Part shown: piece after piece, positions 32,393 to 41,499 of the stretch | How positions within the stretch are numbered: the stretch's first letter is position 1 | How the letters are laid out: each line of letters begins with the position of its first letter | NCBI GenBank assembly: GCA_030604195.1 | Contig: JAUVWI010000015.1 | Coordinates: 1 to 60,645 of the forward strand | Reading direction: 5' to 3' | Length of the DNA stretch: 60,645 bases | From: Spirochaetales bacterium | GTDB lineage: Bacteria; Spirochaetota; Spirochaetia; SZUA-6; DRHE01 | The notes under the pieces: model-generated | What the model was told of the DNA's origin: nothing | Databases searched by the model: none | Seen by the model: the letters and a program-made list of their open reading frames with translations, nothing else | Made by a program: the position numbers and the translations under genes

Positions 32393-33661
32393 CTACAACT
32401 CCATTTCCGATCTGATGAAATTACGGAATGAGATTAATTGCTCAAGCCCGGGTTCCAGGCTCAAAGCCTCTTCACAATCCGCTAAAGCCTTTGGGTTGTC
32501 GCCCAGGTGAAAGTAGACTTGAGCCCGGCTTAGAAAAGGAACTGCCCATGAGGGATTAAGGTTAATAGAGCGGTTGAGATCTGCCAGAGCAGCCGGATAA
32601 TTCTGAGAAATGGAGTGCATAACCCCACGGTAGTAGAAGGCTTTATCATTTTCAGGATTGAGTTTAAGCGCTTCGGAAAAATCTGACATAGCCAGGTCGT
32701 AACGGGATTCAGAAAAATAAGCCATGCCGCGATGGATGTAGATAAGCGGCTGAAGTTGTTCTCCCGGTTTCAGACTTAAAATGTAAGTATATATTTCAAT
32801 AGCTTCAGCGATTTTATGAGAATTATGGGCGTATAGGGCCTCTAACAATAGATCATCGATAGTCTTAATGGTTTTACTGAGCGGTGCTTTATTCTTGAAG
32901 AGAATATTTTTTGTAGCTATTGCCTCGTTGCCCACGCGGCTTTCCCTTTTGGTTTCCTTGTTGTTCAGTGGAATGGGACTGAACTTTTGTACCTCTTCAA
33001 AAAAGGTTTTCCTTCTCTTTTTAAGTTCCAGATGAAGCTGGCGCTGGTAATTCCGAATTTCCTGAAAAATGATATCTGAAAGGGTCAGATTCGCATTCAG
33101 GGCAGCAAGTTTTCTCTTTAAAGGCTCATCAAAGGGTGAAAATTCTGCCTTATATACCAGCTCATGCTCAACCTCTGCCCATGCATCCTGCAGTATTGTC
33201 CGAATTTGAATTTCACAAACCAGATTTTCCTCAAGATTATGGTTTTTAATAATTTTTGGCGGCGCTTTAATAAGGAGGTGGGTCGATTCATAGCCGAATT
33301 CCCGGAAAGAAGAGCTGCTCTTTTGTTCGTAGTCGAGAATCTGAAACTCCCGGCTAAGGGTCATTTCAATCTCTTTAATGTCCTCCAAAAAGGGACAGAC
33401 AATCCGAATTCCCAGCAAGTCAGGTATAGCGCAGCCCTCTTCCGGAAACCGGGTATCCTTTGTTTTGGCAAGCTTTTTTCGATAATAGCTTTTAAAGGAT
33501 TTGATCCTGGATTTTATGCTGGGGTAGATTGAGATTTTTTTGAAAACTTTTTCTATTTCCGACTGTAAATCTTTAAGCGCGGCTTTATAGCCCTGATATC
33601 GCGAATCATAGATAAGTTGCAATTCCTTTCGATTCAGCTTTTGTAGATTTTCATCAGCCAT
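32393..33661 (-). CDS. RelA/SpoT-type (p)ppGpp synthetase domain fused to TPR repeats
   Basis: A 422-residue protein. Residues about 40-230 form a RelA/SpoT nucleotidyltransferase domain: CAIPDLLGIRIVCPF, FREFGYESTHLLIKAP and CEIQIRTILQDAWAEVEHEL, with the catalytic acidic and aromatic residues expected for synthesis. There is no HD hydrolase domain. From about residue 270 to the end there are at least three TPR repeats (YIHRGMAYFSESRYDLAMSD, FYYRGVMHSISQNYPAALAD, and a third). It resembles small alarmone synthetases but adds a protein-interaction module. It appears monocistronic. The likely product is ppGpp or a related nucleotide; toxin-like synthetases of other nucleotides share this fold and cannot be excluded. 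Confidence 0.85.
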   Translation of the reverse strand: MADENLQKLNRKELQLIYDSRYQGYKAALKDLQSEIEKVFKKISIYPSIKSRIKSFKSYYRKKLAKTKDTRFPEEGCAIPDLLGIRIVCPFLEDIKEIEMTLSREFQILDYEQKSSSSFREFGYESTHLLIKAPPKIIKNHNLEENLVCEIQIRTILQDAWAEVEHELVYKAEFSPFDEPLKRKLAALNANLTLSDIIFQEIRNYQRQLHLELKKRRKTFFEEVQKFSPIPLNNKETKRESRVGNEAIATKNILFKNKAPLSKTIKTIDDLLLEALYAHNSHKIAEAIEIYTYILSLKPGEQLQPLIYIHRGMAYFSESRYDLAMSDFSEALKLNPENDKAFYYRGVMHSISQNYPAALADLNRSINLNPSWAVPFLSRAQVYFHLGDNPKALADCEEALSLEPGLEQLISFRNFIRSEMEL

Positions 33662-33698
33662 GGTAATCCTTCTTTACAAAAGTTGACTGTCAGCATAC

Positions 33699-33770
33699 GC
33701 TATGACAGCTCATAATCTTGTTATTATAGCAAGAAGTTTTAAGTCCATTGCGGTCGAAGACCGCTATGGG
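33699..33770 (+). repeat. 72-nt intergenic repeat, copy 1
   Basis: Seventy of 72 bases are identical to 50720-50791 in the same orientation. It starts GCTATGACAGCTCATAATC and ends with the hairpin GCGGTC-gaa-GACCGC followed by TATGGG. A second partly self-complementary stretch (CTTG...CAAG) lies before it. It sits in the 313-nt gap between the RelA-TPR gene (divergent) and the BMP lipoprotein gene; apart from this element and a promoter, nothing else is seen in that gap. Confidence 0.7.
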
Positions 33771-33861
33771 TAATATTAAGTATATTAATTTTCTTGCAAA
33801 AAAGCGATTATAAAGCTATCCGGCAACCGGCTTTGGTATGTGCAAAAGGGAGATTGTCCAC

Positions 33862-33889
33862 TTGCAAAATCTCTGTTCATCTCTACAAT
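33862..33889 (+). promoter_or_regulatory. promoter of the BMP-type importer operon
   Basis: TTGCAA (33862-33867), a 16-nt spacer and TACAAT (33884-33889), about 85 nt upstream of the lipoprotein gene. The leader shows no riboswitch that I recognise. Confidence 0.45.
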
Positions 33890-33974
33890 GGAGCCATGAA
33901 AAAGAAGAGAAGAGCAGGACGCTGTTAATCAGTATCTTCTGTCATTAAATGTTGAATAGATTAAGGAGCTTTTT

Positions 33975-35039
33975 ATGCAAGTAAATCTTAAAGTGCCGGC
34001 AATAGGGATGATAACTCTCTGCCTGGTATCCATGGCGCTTCTGGTGTCCTGTAAGAAAGAAGAAGAGGCGAGCAAAGAAACACCGAAAGAGGCGGAGGCC
34101 TACAAAGTTGCCGCTTTTGTTCCCGGGGTTGTGGCCGGCAGTCCGATCTATGAGCAATTAGTCAGCGGCGCGGAAAAGGCAGTTGGCGAATATCCGAATG
34201 CTTCATTAAAGGTTATTGAGGGCGGTTTTAACCAGGCGGAATGGGGAGAGAAAATTACCTCACTTGCCGCAACCGGCGAATATAATGTAATTATTACCTC
34301 CAATCCGGCCATGCCGTTTGTGATTCTCGATATAACCAAATCTTTCCCGGATCAGAAATTCATCTGTTTTGATTCCTTTTATAAGGGAAATTCACAAATG
34401 CATACTGTGCTATACAACCAGGTGGAGCAGGCCTATTTCCTTGGCTACCTGGGGGGGCTTATTACAGGCAGCAGTATGCCCGGCGCTAATTCTGATATGA
34501 AAGTCGGCATGGTTGTAGCCCAGCAGTATCCGGCCCTGGATAAAATGATGGTTCCCGGCTATAAGCAGGGGTTTCAGGCGGTTGATCCGGCTATTACCAT
34601 GGATTTTAGAGTAATCGGCAACTGGTATGACGCAAATAAAGCCGCCGACCTGGCCAACAGTATGATTGACAGCGGGGTTGATGTAATAGCAACTATTGCC
34701 GGCGGCGCGAATCAGGGAGTAATCAACGCCTGCAAGGAAAGAGGAAAATACGTTCTCTATTTTGACAGCAATGAACTATCAATGGCGCCGGGGGTAATTG
34801 TGGGCTGCGGTCTTCTTTACCAGGAAAGGCTGGTCTCCGAGGTTTTAAAGGAGGCAATTCAGGGTAAGGTGCCCTATGGAGTGGCAAGAATTGTTACTGC
34901 AGAGCAGGGATATGTGGATTTTGTGGATGATGACCCTCTTTATATAAAGTCAGTATCGGCAGATGTAAGAGAGGCAATGGACATTGTTGTAAAAAAAATA
35001 CGCAGCGGTGAATTGAAGCTGGCAGCGCCTGAATTATAA
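33975..35039 (+). CDS. BMP/PnrA-family substrate-binding lipoprotein
   Basis: A 354-residue lipoprotein with lipobox ALLVSC (Cys26) and a charged linker KKEEEASKETPKE. The binding domain follows (VAAFVPGVVAGSPIYEQLV, VIITSNPAMPFVI, FICFDSFYKGN, VIATIAGGANQGVI). The BMP family, including TmpC/PnrA of Treponema, usually binds purine nucleosides; related members bind other sugars. The ribosome site AAGGAG is well placed. It is followed by the ATPase and two permeases of one importer. The later dehydrogenase and kinase genes suggest a sugar-like ligand may be used as carbon source. Confidence 0.88.
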   Translation: MQVNLKVPAIGMITLCLVSMALLVSCKKEEEASKETPKEAEAYKVAAFVPGVVAGSPIYEQLVSGAEKAVGEYPNASLKVIEGGFNQAEWGEKITSLAATGEYNVIITSNPAMPFVILDITKSFPDQKFICFDSFYKGNSQMHTVLYNQVEQAYFLGYLGGLITGSSMPGANSDMKVGMVVAQQYPALDKMMVPGYKQGFQAVDPAITMDFRVIGNWYDANKAADLANSMIDSGVDVIATIAGGANQGVINACKERGKYVLYFDSNELSMAPGVIVGCGLLYQERLVSEVLKEAIQGKVPYGVARIVTAEQGYVDFVDDDPLYIKSVSADVREAMDIVVKKIRSGELKLAAPEL

Positions 35040-35120
35040 TTTTTCCCGGCGTCAATATCTGCAGGGGCTGGCAAAATGGGCCGCCAGCCCCTGGTTGATC
35101 AAAAAACGGTAAAGGCTGAA

Positions 35121-36644
35121 ATGTCGTATCTTGAAATGCGGGGGATAACCAGGCTATATAAAGAGTCAGGGGTGCTGGCCAATGATAAGGTTGATCTTTC
35201 AGTTGAAAAAAATGAAATACATGCAATAGTCGGTGAGAACGGCGCCGGCAAATCAACCTTAATGAAAATACTCCATGGGCTCGAGCAGCCGGACCAGGGA
35301 ACCATAATCTTTAAAGGGAAAGAGGTAGCAATTGCAAATCCCCTGGATGCTGACAGGCTGGGAATTGGTATGGTTCATCAGCATTTCCGGCTGATACCGG
35401 AGTTCACAATATATGAGAATATAGTACTTGGTATTGAACCCAAAAAGCATTCTATTTTTTTTGATAGAGAAAAGGCCCGTGACAGGGTTATGGGGATTAT
35501 AAAGGAGTATGGTTTTACAATTGAACCCGGATTAACCGTATCGCAGCTTACAGTCGGCCAGATGCAGCTTGTGGAGATATTGAAAATGCTTTACCGGCAG
35601 GCTGATCTTTTAATTCTCGATGAGCCGACATCCGTACTTACCGAGCAGGAAATTAAAAAACTTTTTACCACGCTGCGGAATCTAAAGAAGATAGGCAAGA
35701 CAGTCATCATTATAACCCATAAGCTTAGCGAGGTGAAAGAGATATCCGACCGGGTAACCGTAATGAGAAAGGGGATAGTCGCTGCAGTAAAAAAAACCGC
35801 AGAGGTTGACCGGAAAGAGCTTTCCAGGCTAATGGTTGGCAAGAACGTTCTCTATGATATCGAAAGAGCAGAACTTGCCTGTGGTTTTCCGGTGTTGGAA
35901 TTGAAAGAGGTAACCCTGAAGCAGAAGAATCAGGATATAGCTTTGCTCGATAAAATCAACCTTACCGTACATTCCAGTGAAATTGTCGGCGTTGCCGGTG
36001 TGGGAGGGAATGGTCTGGCAGAGCTTGAAGATGTGGTAACGGGATTGCGCAGGATATCCTCCGGGGATATCTATTATAATAACAACAGAATTACAAACAG
36101 CACCATACATGAATTACGGGAACAGGGGTTAGGCTATGTACCGGCAGACAGACTGTACCGGGGCTCCAGCCTGCGAGCATCTGTAAAGGAGAATATGATT
36201 ATCACCTGCTCCGGTAATTTCCAGAAGGCAGGGATAATGAATCGAAAGAGGGTGCAGGATTTTGCCGACACCCTTACCGCAAAATATTCAATTGTAGGTG
36301 ACACTTCCCTGCCCATTGGCTATCTATCCGGCGGAAATATACAGAAGGTAATTCTGGCAAGGGAGCTGGAGGCCAAAGCTGATTTAATTGTTTTTTCAGA
36401 GCCGGCATGGGGTCTTGATATAGAAAGCAGTGAGTTTGTCTATAAGAAAATACTTAAGCTCCGGGAGCAGGGTTCAGCGATACTGCTTTTATCATCCGAC
36501 CTTCAGGAAATCCTCGCACTGGCGGACAGGGTAGTGGTAATGTATAGAGGAAGAATTGCAGCTGATCTGGCCAATAAAGAGATCACAAAAGAGCTTATTG
36601 GGGAATATATGCTCGGTATCAGGGATGATTATAAATTGAAGTAG
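35121..36644 (+). CDS. ABC transporter ATPase, double domain (nucleoside/BMP type)
   Basis: A 507-residue protein with two ATPase domains. The first has Walker A GENGAGKST, signature LTVGQMQLVEIL and Walker B LLILDEPTSVLT. The second has GVGGNGLAELEDV (degenerate Walker A), signature SGGNIQKVILARELE and FSEPAWGLD in place of the usual Walker B acidic pair, as in YufO/NupA relatives. I favour the ATG at 35121 (MSYLEMRGI) because the domain begins there; a start at 35076 would add 15 residues of non-homologous sequence. It energises the two permeases that follow. Confidence 0.87.
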   Translation: MSYLEMRGITRLYKESGVLANDKVDLSVEKNEIHAIVGENGAGKSTLMKILHGLEQPDQGTIIFKGKEVAIANPLDADRLGIGMVHQHFRLIPEFTIYENIVLGIEPKKHSIFFDREKARDRVMGIIKEYGFTIEPGLTVSQLTVGQMQLVEILKMLYRQADLLILDEPTSVLTEQEIKKLFTTLRNLKKIGKTVIIITHKLSEVKEISDRVTVMRKGIVAAVKKTAEVDRKELSRLMVGKNVLYDIERAELACGFPVLELKEVTLKQKNQDIALLDKINLTVHSSEIVGVAGVGGNGLAELEDVVTGLRRISSGDIYYNNNRITNSTIHELREQGLGYVPADRLYRGSSLRASVKENMIITCSGNFQKAGIMNRKRVQDFADTLTAKYSIVGDTSLPIGYLSGGNIQKVILARELEAKADLIVFSEPAWGLDIESSEFVYKKILKLREQGSAILLLSSDLQEILALADRVVVMYRGRIAADLANKEITKELIGEYMLGIRDDYKLK

Positions 36645-36656
36645 AAGGGTTTTTGA

Positions 36657-37709
36657 GTGGGACTTAAGAAGAAAAACAGCGAACTCTTTTTTAATACAAT
36701 TGGTCTATTGATTACCCTTGGTATTGCTTTTTCCCTGGTTATTATTCTGATTTTCATTTTCAGTGATGAACCGGGAAAGACAATCTACTATTTTCTGATC
36801 GGCCCCTTTATAAATAAATACTATTTTGGCAATATGCTTAATTCGGCAATACCCCTTATCTTTACCGGGCTGGGTATTGCGGTTGCTTTCAGAGCATCCA
36901 TGTTTAACCTTGGCGGCGAGGGGCAGGTTTATGCCGGCGGCCTGGCTGCCACGGTTGTCTGCCTTGCCCTTCCCTTTGCGGGCGCTCCGGTTGGAATATT
37001 TTTTGCTCTTTTGAGCGCAATCATCGTAGGCGGTGTTATTGGCGGGCTTTCGGGTTTCTTTAAAATGAAGTGGGATACCGACGAGCTGATCAGTTCCTTT
37101 CTATTCTCCGCAGCGCTTATTTTGATAATAAATTATTGTATTACCGGTATCTTGAATGATCCAGATTCAAACCTGCTTACCACTCCGTCTATTAGCGGCA
37201 AATTTTTTTTCCTGAACATCTTCCCGCCTTCAAGACTGGATATTAGTATTATATTCGCCCTGCTTACAGCAATTCTGATCTTTTTCTTCATTTTCTATTC
37301 TAAGTGGGGATACGAAATGCGGATGTGCGGATTGAACAGGGCGTTTTCCCGATATGGCGGTATCAATACAGCCAAATATATGGTAATCCCCATGTTTTTA
37401 AGCGGCGGGCTTCATGGACTTGCCGGGAGCATTTCAATTCTGGGCACTTATCATATGTGTTTAAAGGGATTTTCCGGGGGTATGGGCTGGAACGGGATCG
37501 CTGTAGCGCTGATTGCCGGGAATAATCCTTTAGCGGTAATACCTGCGGCAATATTCTTTGCCTATCTGGAGGCCGGGGCTAAGGCGGCAATGCTCCATTC
37601 AGATATCACCTTTGAAATTGCAGCGGTTGTACAGTCCACGATATTTTATCTTATAACAGCGCAGGCACTTTATAACTTTGTAAGGTACCGGAAGCGGGCG
37701 CAAGTATGA
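36657..37709 (+). CDS. ABC transporter permease 1 (YufP-like)
   Basis: A 350-residue permease with about ten membrane segments. The family's core AFRASMFNLGGEGQVYAGGL (the inner-membrane permease EAA-like region) and GINTAKYMVIPMFLSGGLHG are present. It starts at GTG 12 nt after the ATPase stop with AGAAGGG upstream, and ends by overlapping permease 2. It forms a heterodimeric channel with the next gene product. Confidence 0.88.
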   Translation: MGLKKKNSELFFNTIGLLITLGIAFSLVIILIFIFSDEPGKTIYYFLIGPFINKYYFGNMLNSAIPLIFTGLGIAVAFRASMFNLGGEGQVYAGGLAATVVCLALPFAGAPVGIFFALLSAIIVGGVIGGLSGFFKMKWDTDELISSFLFSAALILIINYCITGILNDPDSNLLTTPSISGKFFFLNIFPPSRLDISIIFALLTAILIFFFIFYSKWGYEMRMCGLNRAFSRYGGINTAKYMVIPMFLSGGLHGLAGSISILGTYHMCLKGFSGGMGWNGIAVALIAGNNPLAVIPAAIFFAYLEAGAKAAMLHSDITFEIAAVVQSTIFYLITAQALYNFVRYRKRAQV

Positions 37710-38614
37710 GCAATTTTGAAAGCTCTATGCCCCTGATCCACAATTCAGTTAATATAATGACCCCCTTTCTTCTGGCAGCTATGGGCGGCCTCTTTACCGA
37801 GCTTTCCGGCATGTTGAATATTGCGCTTGAAGGACTGATGCTTTTCGGGGCTTTTTTCAGTGTGGTTTTTGCCTATTATACGGGCAGCTTATTCTTTGGT
37901 GTGCTTCTCGGTATCACTGTTACCATGGCGCTTTCATTACTATTTGGCGGTATTACTATCTATCTGAAGGCCAATGTATTTATAACGGGACTGGCCACCA
38001 ACCTTTTCGCCTCCGGATTTACAGTTGTTCTTGCCTTTCACCTGTTCGGCAATAAAGGAGTAATTCTCTTTCAGAACCTTCCGGAACTGCCGAAATTAAC
38101 CATACCTCTTTTACAGAAGCTGCCCCTTATTGGCGATCTTTTCATAAATCATAATATCTTTGTTTATTTAAGCTGGCTGGTAGTTGTTGCTGCCTATCTG
38201 GTGATTTATAAAACCCCCTTTGGCATGCACGTAAGGGGAACCGGCCTTAATGCCCGAACCATAGAATCTCTGGGCTTGAATCCGAGAAAATATCAGCTTT
38301 TAGCAATTCTGATATCGGGTTTTACCTGCGGTCTTGCCGGGGCAGTGCTTACCCTGAACCTGGGGGCTTTTATTCCCAACATCACCTCGGGCAGGGGCTG
38401 GATTGCTCTTGTCGTTATTTACCTGGGAAACAGAACGCCATGGGGAGTGCTTATTGCATCATTTGTTTTCGGTTTTGCCGAAAGTTTTTCCAACTATGCT
38501 CAAGGGTCAATAAATATACCGGCGGACTTCATTCTTGCTTTTCCCTACCTTATTACTGTAGCTGCATTGATCATTTATTCCATGTGGAAGCATTATAGAG
38601 CAGAAGCGCGATAG
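37706..38614 (+). CDS. ABC transporter permease 2 (YufQ-like)
   Basis: A 302-residue permease with about nine hydrophobic segments. The conserved LFTELSGMLNIALEGLMLFGA aligns with the FNLGGEG region of permease 1, and GARTIESLGLNP-like coupling sequence (GLNARTIESLGLNPRK) contacts the ATPase. The ATG overlaps the stop of permease 1 (ATGA). It completes the four-component BMP importer. Confidence 0.88.
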   Translation: MSNFESSMPLIHNSVNIMTPFLLAAMGGLFTELSGMLNIALEGLMLFGAFFSVVFAYYTGSLFFGVLLGITVTMALSLLFGGITIYLKANVFITGLATNLFASGFTVVLAFHLFGNKGVILFQNLPELPKLTIPLLQKLPLIGDLFINHNIFVYLSWLVVVAAYLVIYKTPFGMHVRGTGLNARTIESLGLNPRKYQLLAILISGFTCGLAGAVLTLNLGAFIPNITSGRGWIALVVIYLGNRTPWGVLIASFVFGFAESFSNYAQGSINIPADFILAFPYLITVAALIIYSMWKHYRAEAR

Positions 38615-38631
38615 CTATAGATTATCTTTTA

Positions 38632-38660
38632 TTGACTGCTGCCGGGAACCGGCCTATTAT
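38632..38660 (+). promoter_or_regulatory. internal promoter before the dehydrogenase-kinase pair
   Basis: TTGACT (38632-38637), a 17-nt spacer and TATTAT (38655-38660). The spacer holds the short palindrome GCCGG-gaa-CCGGC (38641-38653), which could be a repressor site. The dehydrogenase starts 30 nt downstream. Confidence 0.55.
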
Positions 38661-38690
38661 TAATTTTGCTGTTGAATACAGGAGTCGTGA

Positions 38691-39707
38691 ATGAAAACTT
38701 TGGTTCTTGAAGCGCCTGAGAAAATCGAGATCAGGGAAGTAGAAAAGCCCAAAATAGATAAAGATGAATTGCTTGTCAAATTAGGCTACTGCGGCATCTG
38801 TACTCTTGAAGTCCGTCTTTACCGGGGTGACCTGGAGATATACTATCCCATAATTCCAGGCCATGAAGCCGCGGGAGTTGTGGTGGAAAAGGGAGAGAAT
38901 GTTCTTTCCTCGATAGAACCGGGAACTAAGGTGGCGCTTGACCTGGTTACCAGATGCAATGAATGTTATTACTGCAGAAGCGGAAAATCAAATATGTGTG
39001 AAAATCGCTTTAAGAAGGGAAATAGGGTTCTCGGTGGTTTTGCGGAATATATCCCGGTCAAATCGACTCAAGTCTTTCCTTTGCCTGATTCACTAACCCT
39101 CTCAGAAGCTGCCTTTGCAGAACCTGTTGCCTGCTGTATCCGCTCTTTAAAAAATATAAATATCAACCTGGCTGAGGATCTTCTGATTGCCGGAGCAGGC
39201 CCAATGGGAATAATGCACCTTCTATCAGCGCTCTGTATGGGGGTAAGAGTATTTATCTCCGATCCGGATAAAAACAGGCGTAAGCTGGCAGAAGAACTGG
39301 GCGCCTATCTTGTCATAGACCCGGCTGCAGAAGATATAGATGAAGTTGTTAAAGAACACACCGGTGGCAGGGGGGTGGATGGTTATATAATTACCAGTTC
39401 GGCGCCTGAAGCCCTTGAACATGCCTTTGAAGCTATTGCCAGGGATGGAAGGGTAAATATCTATACCTCCTATAATGAAAGAGCTTCTCTGTCCATAGAT
39501 GTAAATAACCTTCACAGAAATGAATACCTGATAACCGGCAGCGAGGGCAGAACAGAGCATGATTTTCTACAGGCTGTGCGTTTGCTCAGCTTTGGCAAGA
39601 TAAATGTAAAACCCTTAATCAGTAAGATAACTGATTTTGAGAATATCGAGGAAGGAATGAACGCGGCAATGAGTAACGGTACCTACCGTGTTCTGCTTAA
39701 GGCTTGA
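38691..39707 (+). CDS. zinc-dependent medium-chain sugar/polyol dehydrogenase
   Basis: A 338-residue MDR enzyme. Catalytic zinc ligands are in YCGICTLE and IPGHEAAG, structural zinc cysteines in CNECYYCRSGKSNMC, and the cofactor fold in IAGAGPMGIMHLL. It is similar in plan to the enzyme at 26659 but clearly diverged. It has its own promoter and is followed 9 nt later by an FGGY kinase, so oxidation to a ketose and then phosphorylation is a sensible pathway for whatever the BMP importer brings in. Confidence 0.91.
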   Translation: MKTLVLEAPEKIEIREVEKPKIDKDELLVKLGYCGICTLEVRLYRGDLEIYYPIIPGHEAAGVVVEKGENVLSSIEPGTKVALDLVTRCNECYYCRSGKSNMCENRFKKGNRVLGGFAEYIPVKSTQVFPLPDSLTLSEAAFAEPVACCIRSLKNININLAEDLLIAGAGPMGIMHLLSALCMGVRVFISDPDKNRRKLAEELGAYLVIDPAAEDIDEVVKEHTGGRGVDGYIITSSAPEALEHAFEAIARDGRVNIYTSYNERASLSIDVNNLHRNEYLITGSEGRTEHDFLQAVRLLSFGKINVKPLISKITDFENIEEGMNAAMSNGTYRVLLKA

Positions 39708-39716
39708 GGGATTACG

Positions 39717-41153
39717 GTGATCCTGGTATATGATATCGGAACCTCGCTTATCAAGGGCGCTCTCTTTGATCGGGATGCAGCCCTGATAGATCATTTCGAG
39801 ATACCGGCGGCTCTGTTAGAAAATGAAGACCCCCTGTTTCACGAACAGGACCCTGAAGCCTGGATTAATGCCATTAAAGAGATAAACAAAAGAATAGTAA
39901 ATTCCTTACATGGTAATATCGATGGTGTTGTAATAAGCGGCAATGGACCGACCCTGCTGCCTGCGGATGTTGACGGCAAGCCTTTAACTCCAGCCATATC
40001 CTGGATGGACAAACGCTGTTCCACAGAGTCAGATATAATCAAAGAAATAACCGGATCCTATATTGATTCCACCTTTTATTTGCCAAAGGCCTATTGGCTA
40101 TTCAAACACAGACCTGATGTATATGAAAAGACAAAATATTTTTTTTCCTGTCCGGAGTACATCAATTTTCTGCTTACAGGGAATGCAGCCACTATTCTTC
40201 CGGGGAAGCATTTTCTTAAATACTTCTGGACCGATGATATATTGAATCGGCTGGGTCTTGATCCCGGCAGGTTTCCCGGTTTTATTAAGCCCGGGAGCAT
40301 GGTCGGCCGGGTAACGGGAAAGGGAATGAGTTTATTCGGTTTAAAAAAAGGCATACCGGTTATTGCCGGGGGTCCCGACTTTGTAATGTCCATTCTGGGA
40401 ACAGGAACGGTCTTCCCCGGGCGGGCCTGCGATCGAGCCGGCACCTCTGAAGGGATCAATCTCTGCTCTGAGCGAATGATCACTGATAGCCGCCTCTTAA
40501 GCTACGGCCATATTATTGACGGTTACTACAACATTTCGGGCATCATCTCCACAACGGGCAAGGCCATGGAGTGGTTTAAGAATATAACCGGCAGAGAGAA
40601 GCTGAACTACAACCGAATTTTTGCGGATATTTCAGGAATAGCCGCCGGCTCCGGTAAATTAATATTCCTGCCCTATCTTGCAGGTGAAAGGGCCCCTGTA
40701 TGGGATGATAACGCCAGGGGAAGCTTTATAGGATTAACCGTGAATCACGGGTTAAATGAAATGACCCATGCGGTTTTAGAATCCACAGGTTATGCGATTC
40801 GCCATGTAATTGAGGTTATGGAGGAAAATGGTGTCAGCATGCAGGAATTGAGAATTACGGGTAGCCCGGCTAAGAGCCCGCTATGGAATCAAATTAAAGC
40901 CAATATAACAGGAAAGAGGATCCTGGTACCCCTGTTGATTGATTCGGAATTACTGGGAGATTTCTGCCTGGCCCTGTACGGGCTGGGGGAATATGACAAT
41001 TTAGCAGCAGCAGCGGAAGAGATTGTCAAGATTAGAGATGTTTATTATCCTGATCCTGATAGTGAGAAGATATATAGTGAATATTTTCAGCTCTATAAAG
41101 ATGCCTATGTGAGCTTAAAAGATCTTTTTAGAGATCTGTCAGGGATTAGGTGA
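39717..41153 (+). CDS. FGGY-family carbohydrate kinase
   Basis: A 478-residue kinase that starts at GTG with the phosphate-1 motif LVYDIGTSLIKGALFD. It continues with GVVISGNGPTLLPAD, GPDFVMSILGTGTV, STTGKAMEWFKNI and FLPYLAGERAPVWDDNARGS. The C-terminal adenosine motif is LRITGSPAKSPLWNQIKANI. It fits the xylulokinase/gluconokinase-like branch. It is the second kinase of this type in the window, unlike the one at 2325 in detail. It is likely to phosphorylate the ketose made by the preceding dehydrogenase. Confidence 0.87.
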   Translation: MILVYDIGTSLIKGALFDRDAALIDHFEIPAALLENEDPLFHEQDPEAWINAIKEINKRIVNSLHGNIDGVVISGNGPTLLPADVDGKPLTPAISWMDKRCSTESDIIKEITGSYIDSTFYLPKAYWLFKHRPDVYEKTKYFFSCPEYINFLLTGNAATILPGKHFLKYFWTDDILNRLGLDPGRFPGFIKPGSMVGRVTGKGMSLFGLKKGIPVIAGGPDFVMSILGTGTVFPGRACDRAGTSEGINLCSERMITDSRLLSYGHIIDGYYNISGIISTTGKAMEWFKNITGREKLNYNRIFADISGIAAGSGKLIFLPYLAGERAPVWDDNARGSFIGLTVNHGLNEMTHAVLESTGYAIRHVIEVMEENGVSMQELRITGSPAKSPLWNQIKANITGKRILVPLLIDSELLGDFCLALYGLGEYDNLAAAAEEIVKIRDVYYPDPDSEKIYSEYFQLYKDAYVSLKDLFRDLSGIR

Positions 41154-41219
41154 TGAACTATATGTTTCCTCAAAAAAGGCTTCTTGCTCTCTTATAAACA
41201 GTATGAGATACTATGAATC

Positions 41220-41495
41220 ATGAAACCAAAGTTGTACATAGAGTCAACAATTCCAAGCTATCTTACTGCGAGACAGAGCAGAGATTTTATAGCTTCGGGA
41301 GCCATTTCTAAAAATACACCTATTGATGCTGCTCACATTGCTGTTGCAGCAATTCATGGCATGCAATTTTTGATGACATGGAACTGTGCACACATTGCAA
41401 ATGCAGAAATATCATCCGTTGTAGAGGATATCTGTAAAAACCATTGTTTCGAATGTCCGGTTATCTGTACACCGGAAGAACTTATGGGAGGATAA
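41220..41495 (+). pseudogene. PIN-like toxin gene with an internal deletion
   Basis: The 91-residue frame begins MKPKLYIESTIPSYLTARQS and ends with AAHIAVAAIHGMQFLMTWNC, HIANAEIS and CTPEELMGG, the start and end of a PIN-like family of about 150 residues that is paired with a short antitoxin. The middle part, between SRDFIAS and TPIDAAHIA, is missing, so about 50 residues including a catalytic acidic region have been lost in frame. It is probably inactive. It is followed immediately by its expected partner gene. Confidence 0.6.
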
Positions 41496-41499
41496 TGTT

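Noticed and set aside
33770..33974. Purine riboswitch upstream of the BMP importer
   Set aside because: No purine-aptamer core sequence is recognisable; the region has only a promoter and an ordinary leader.
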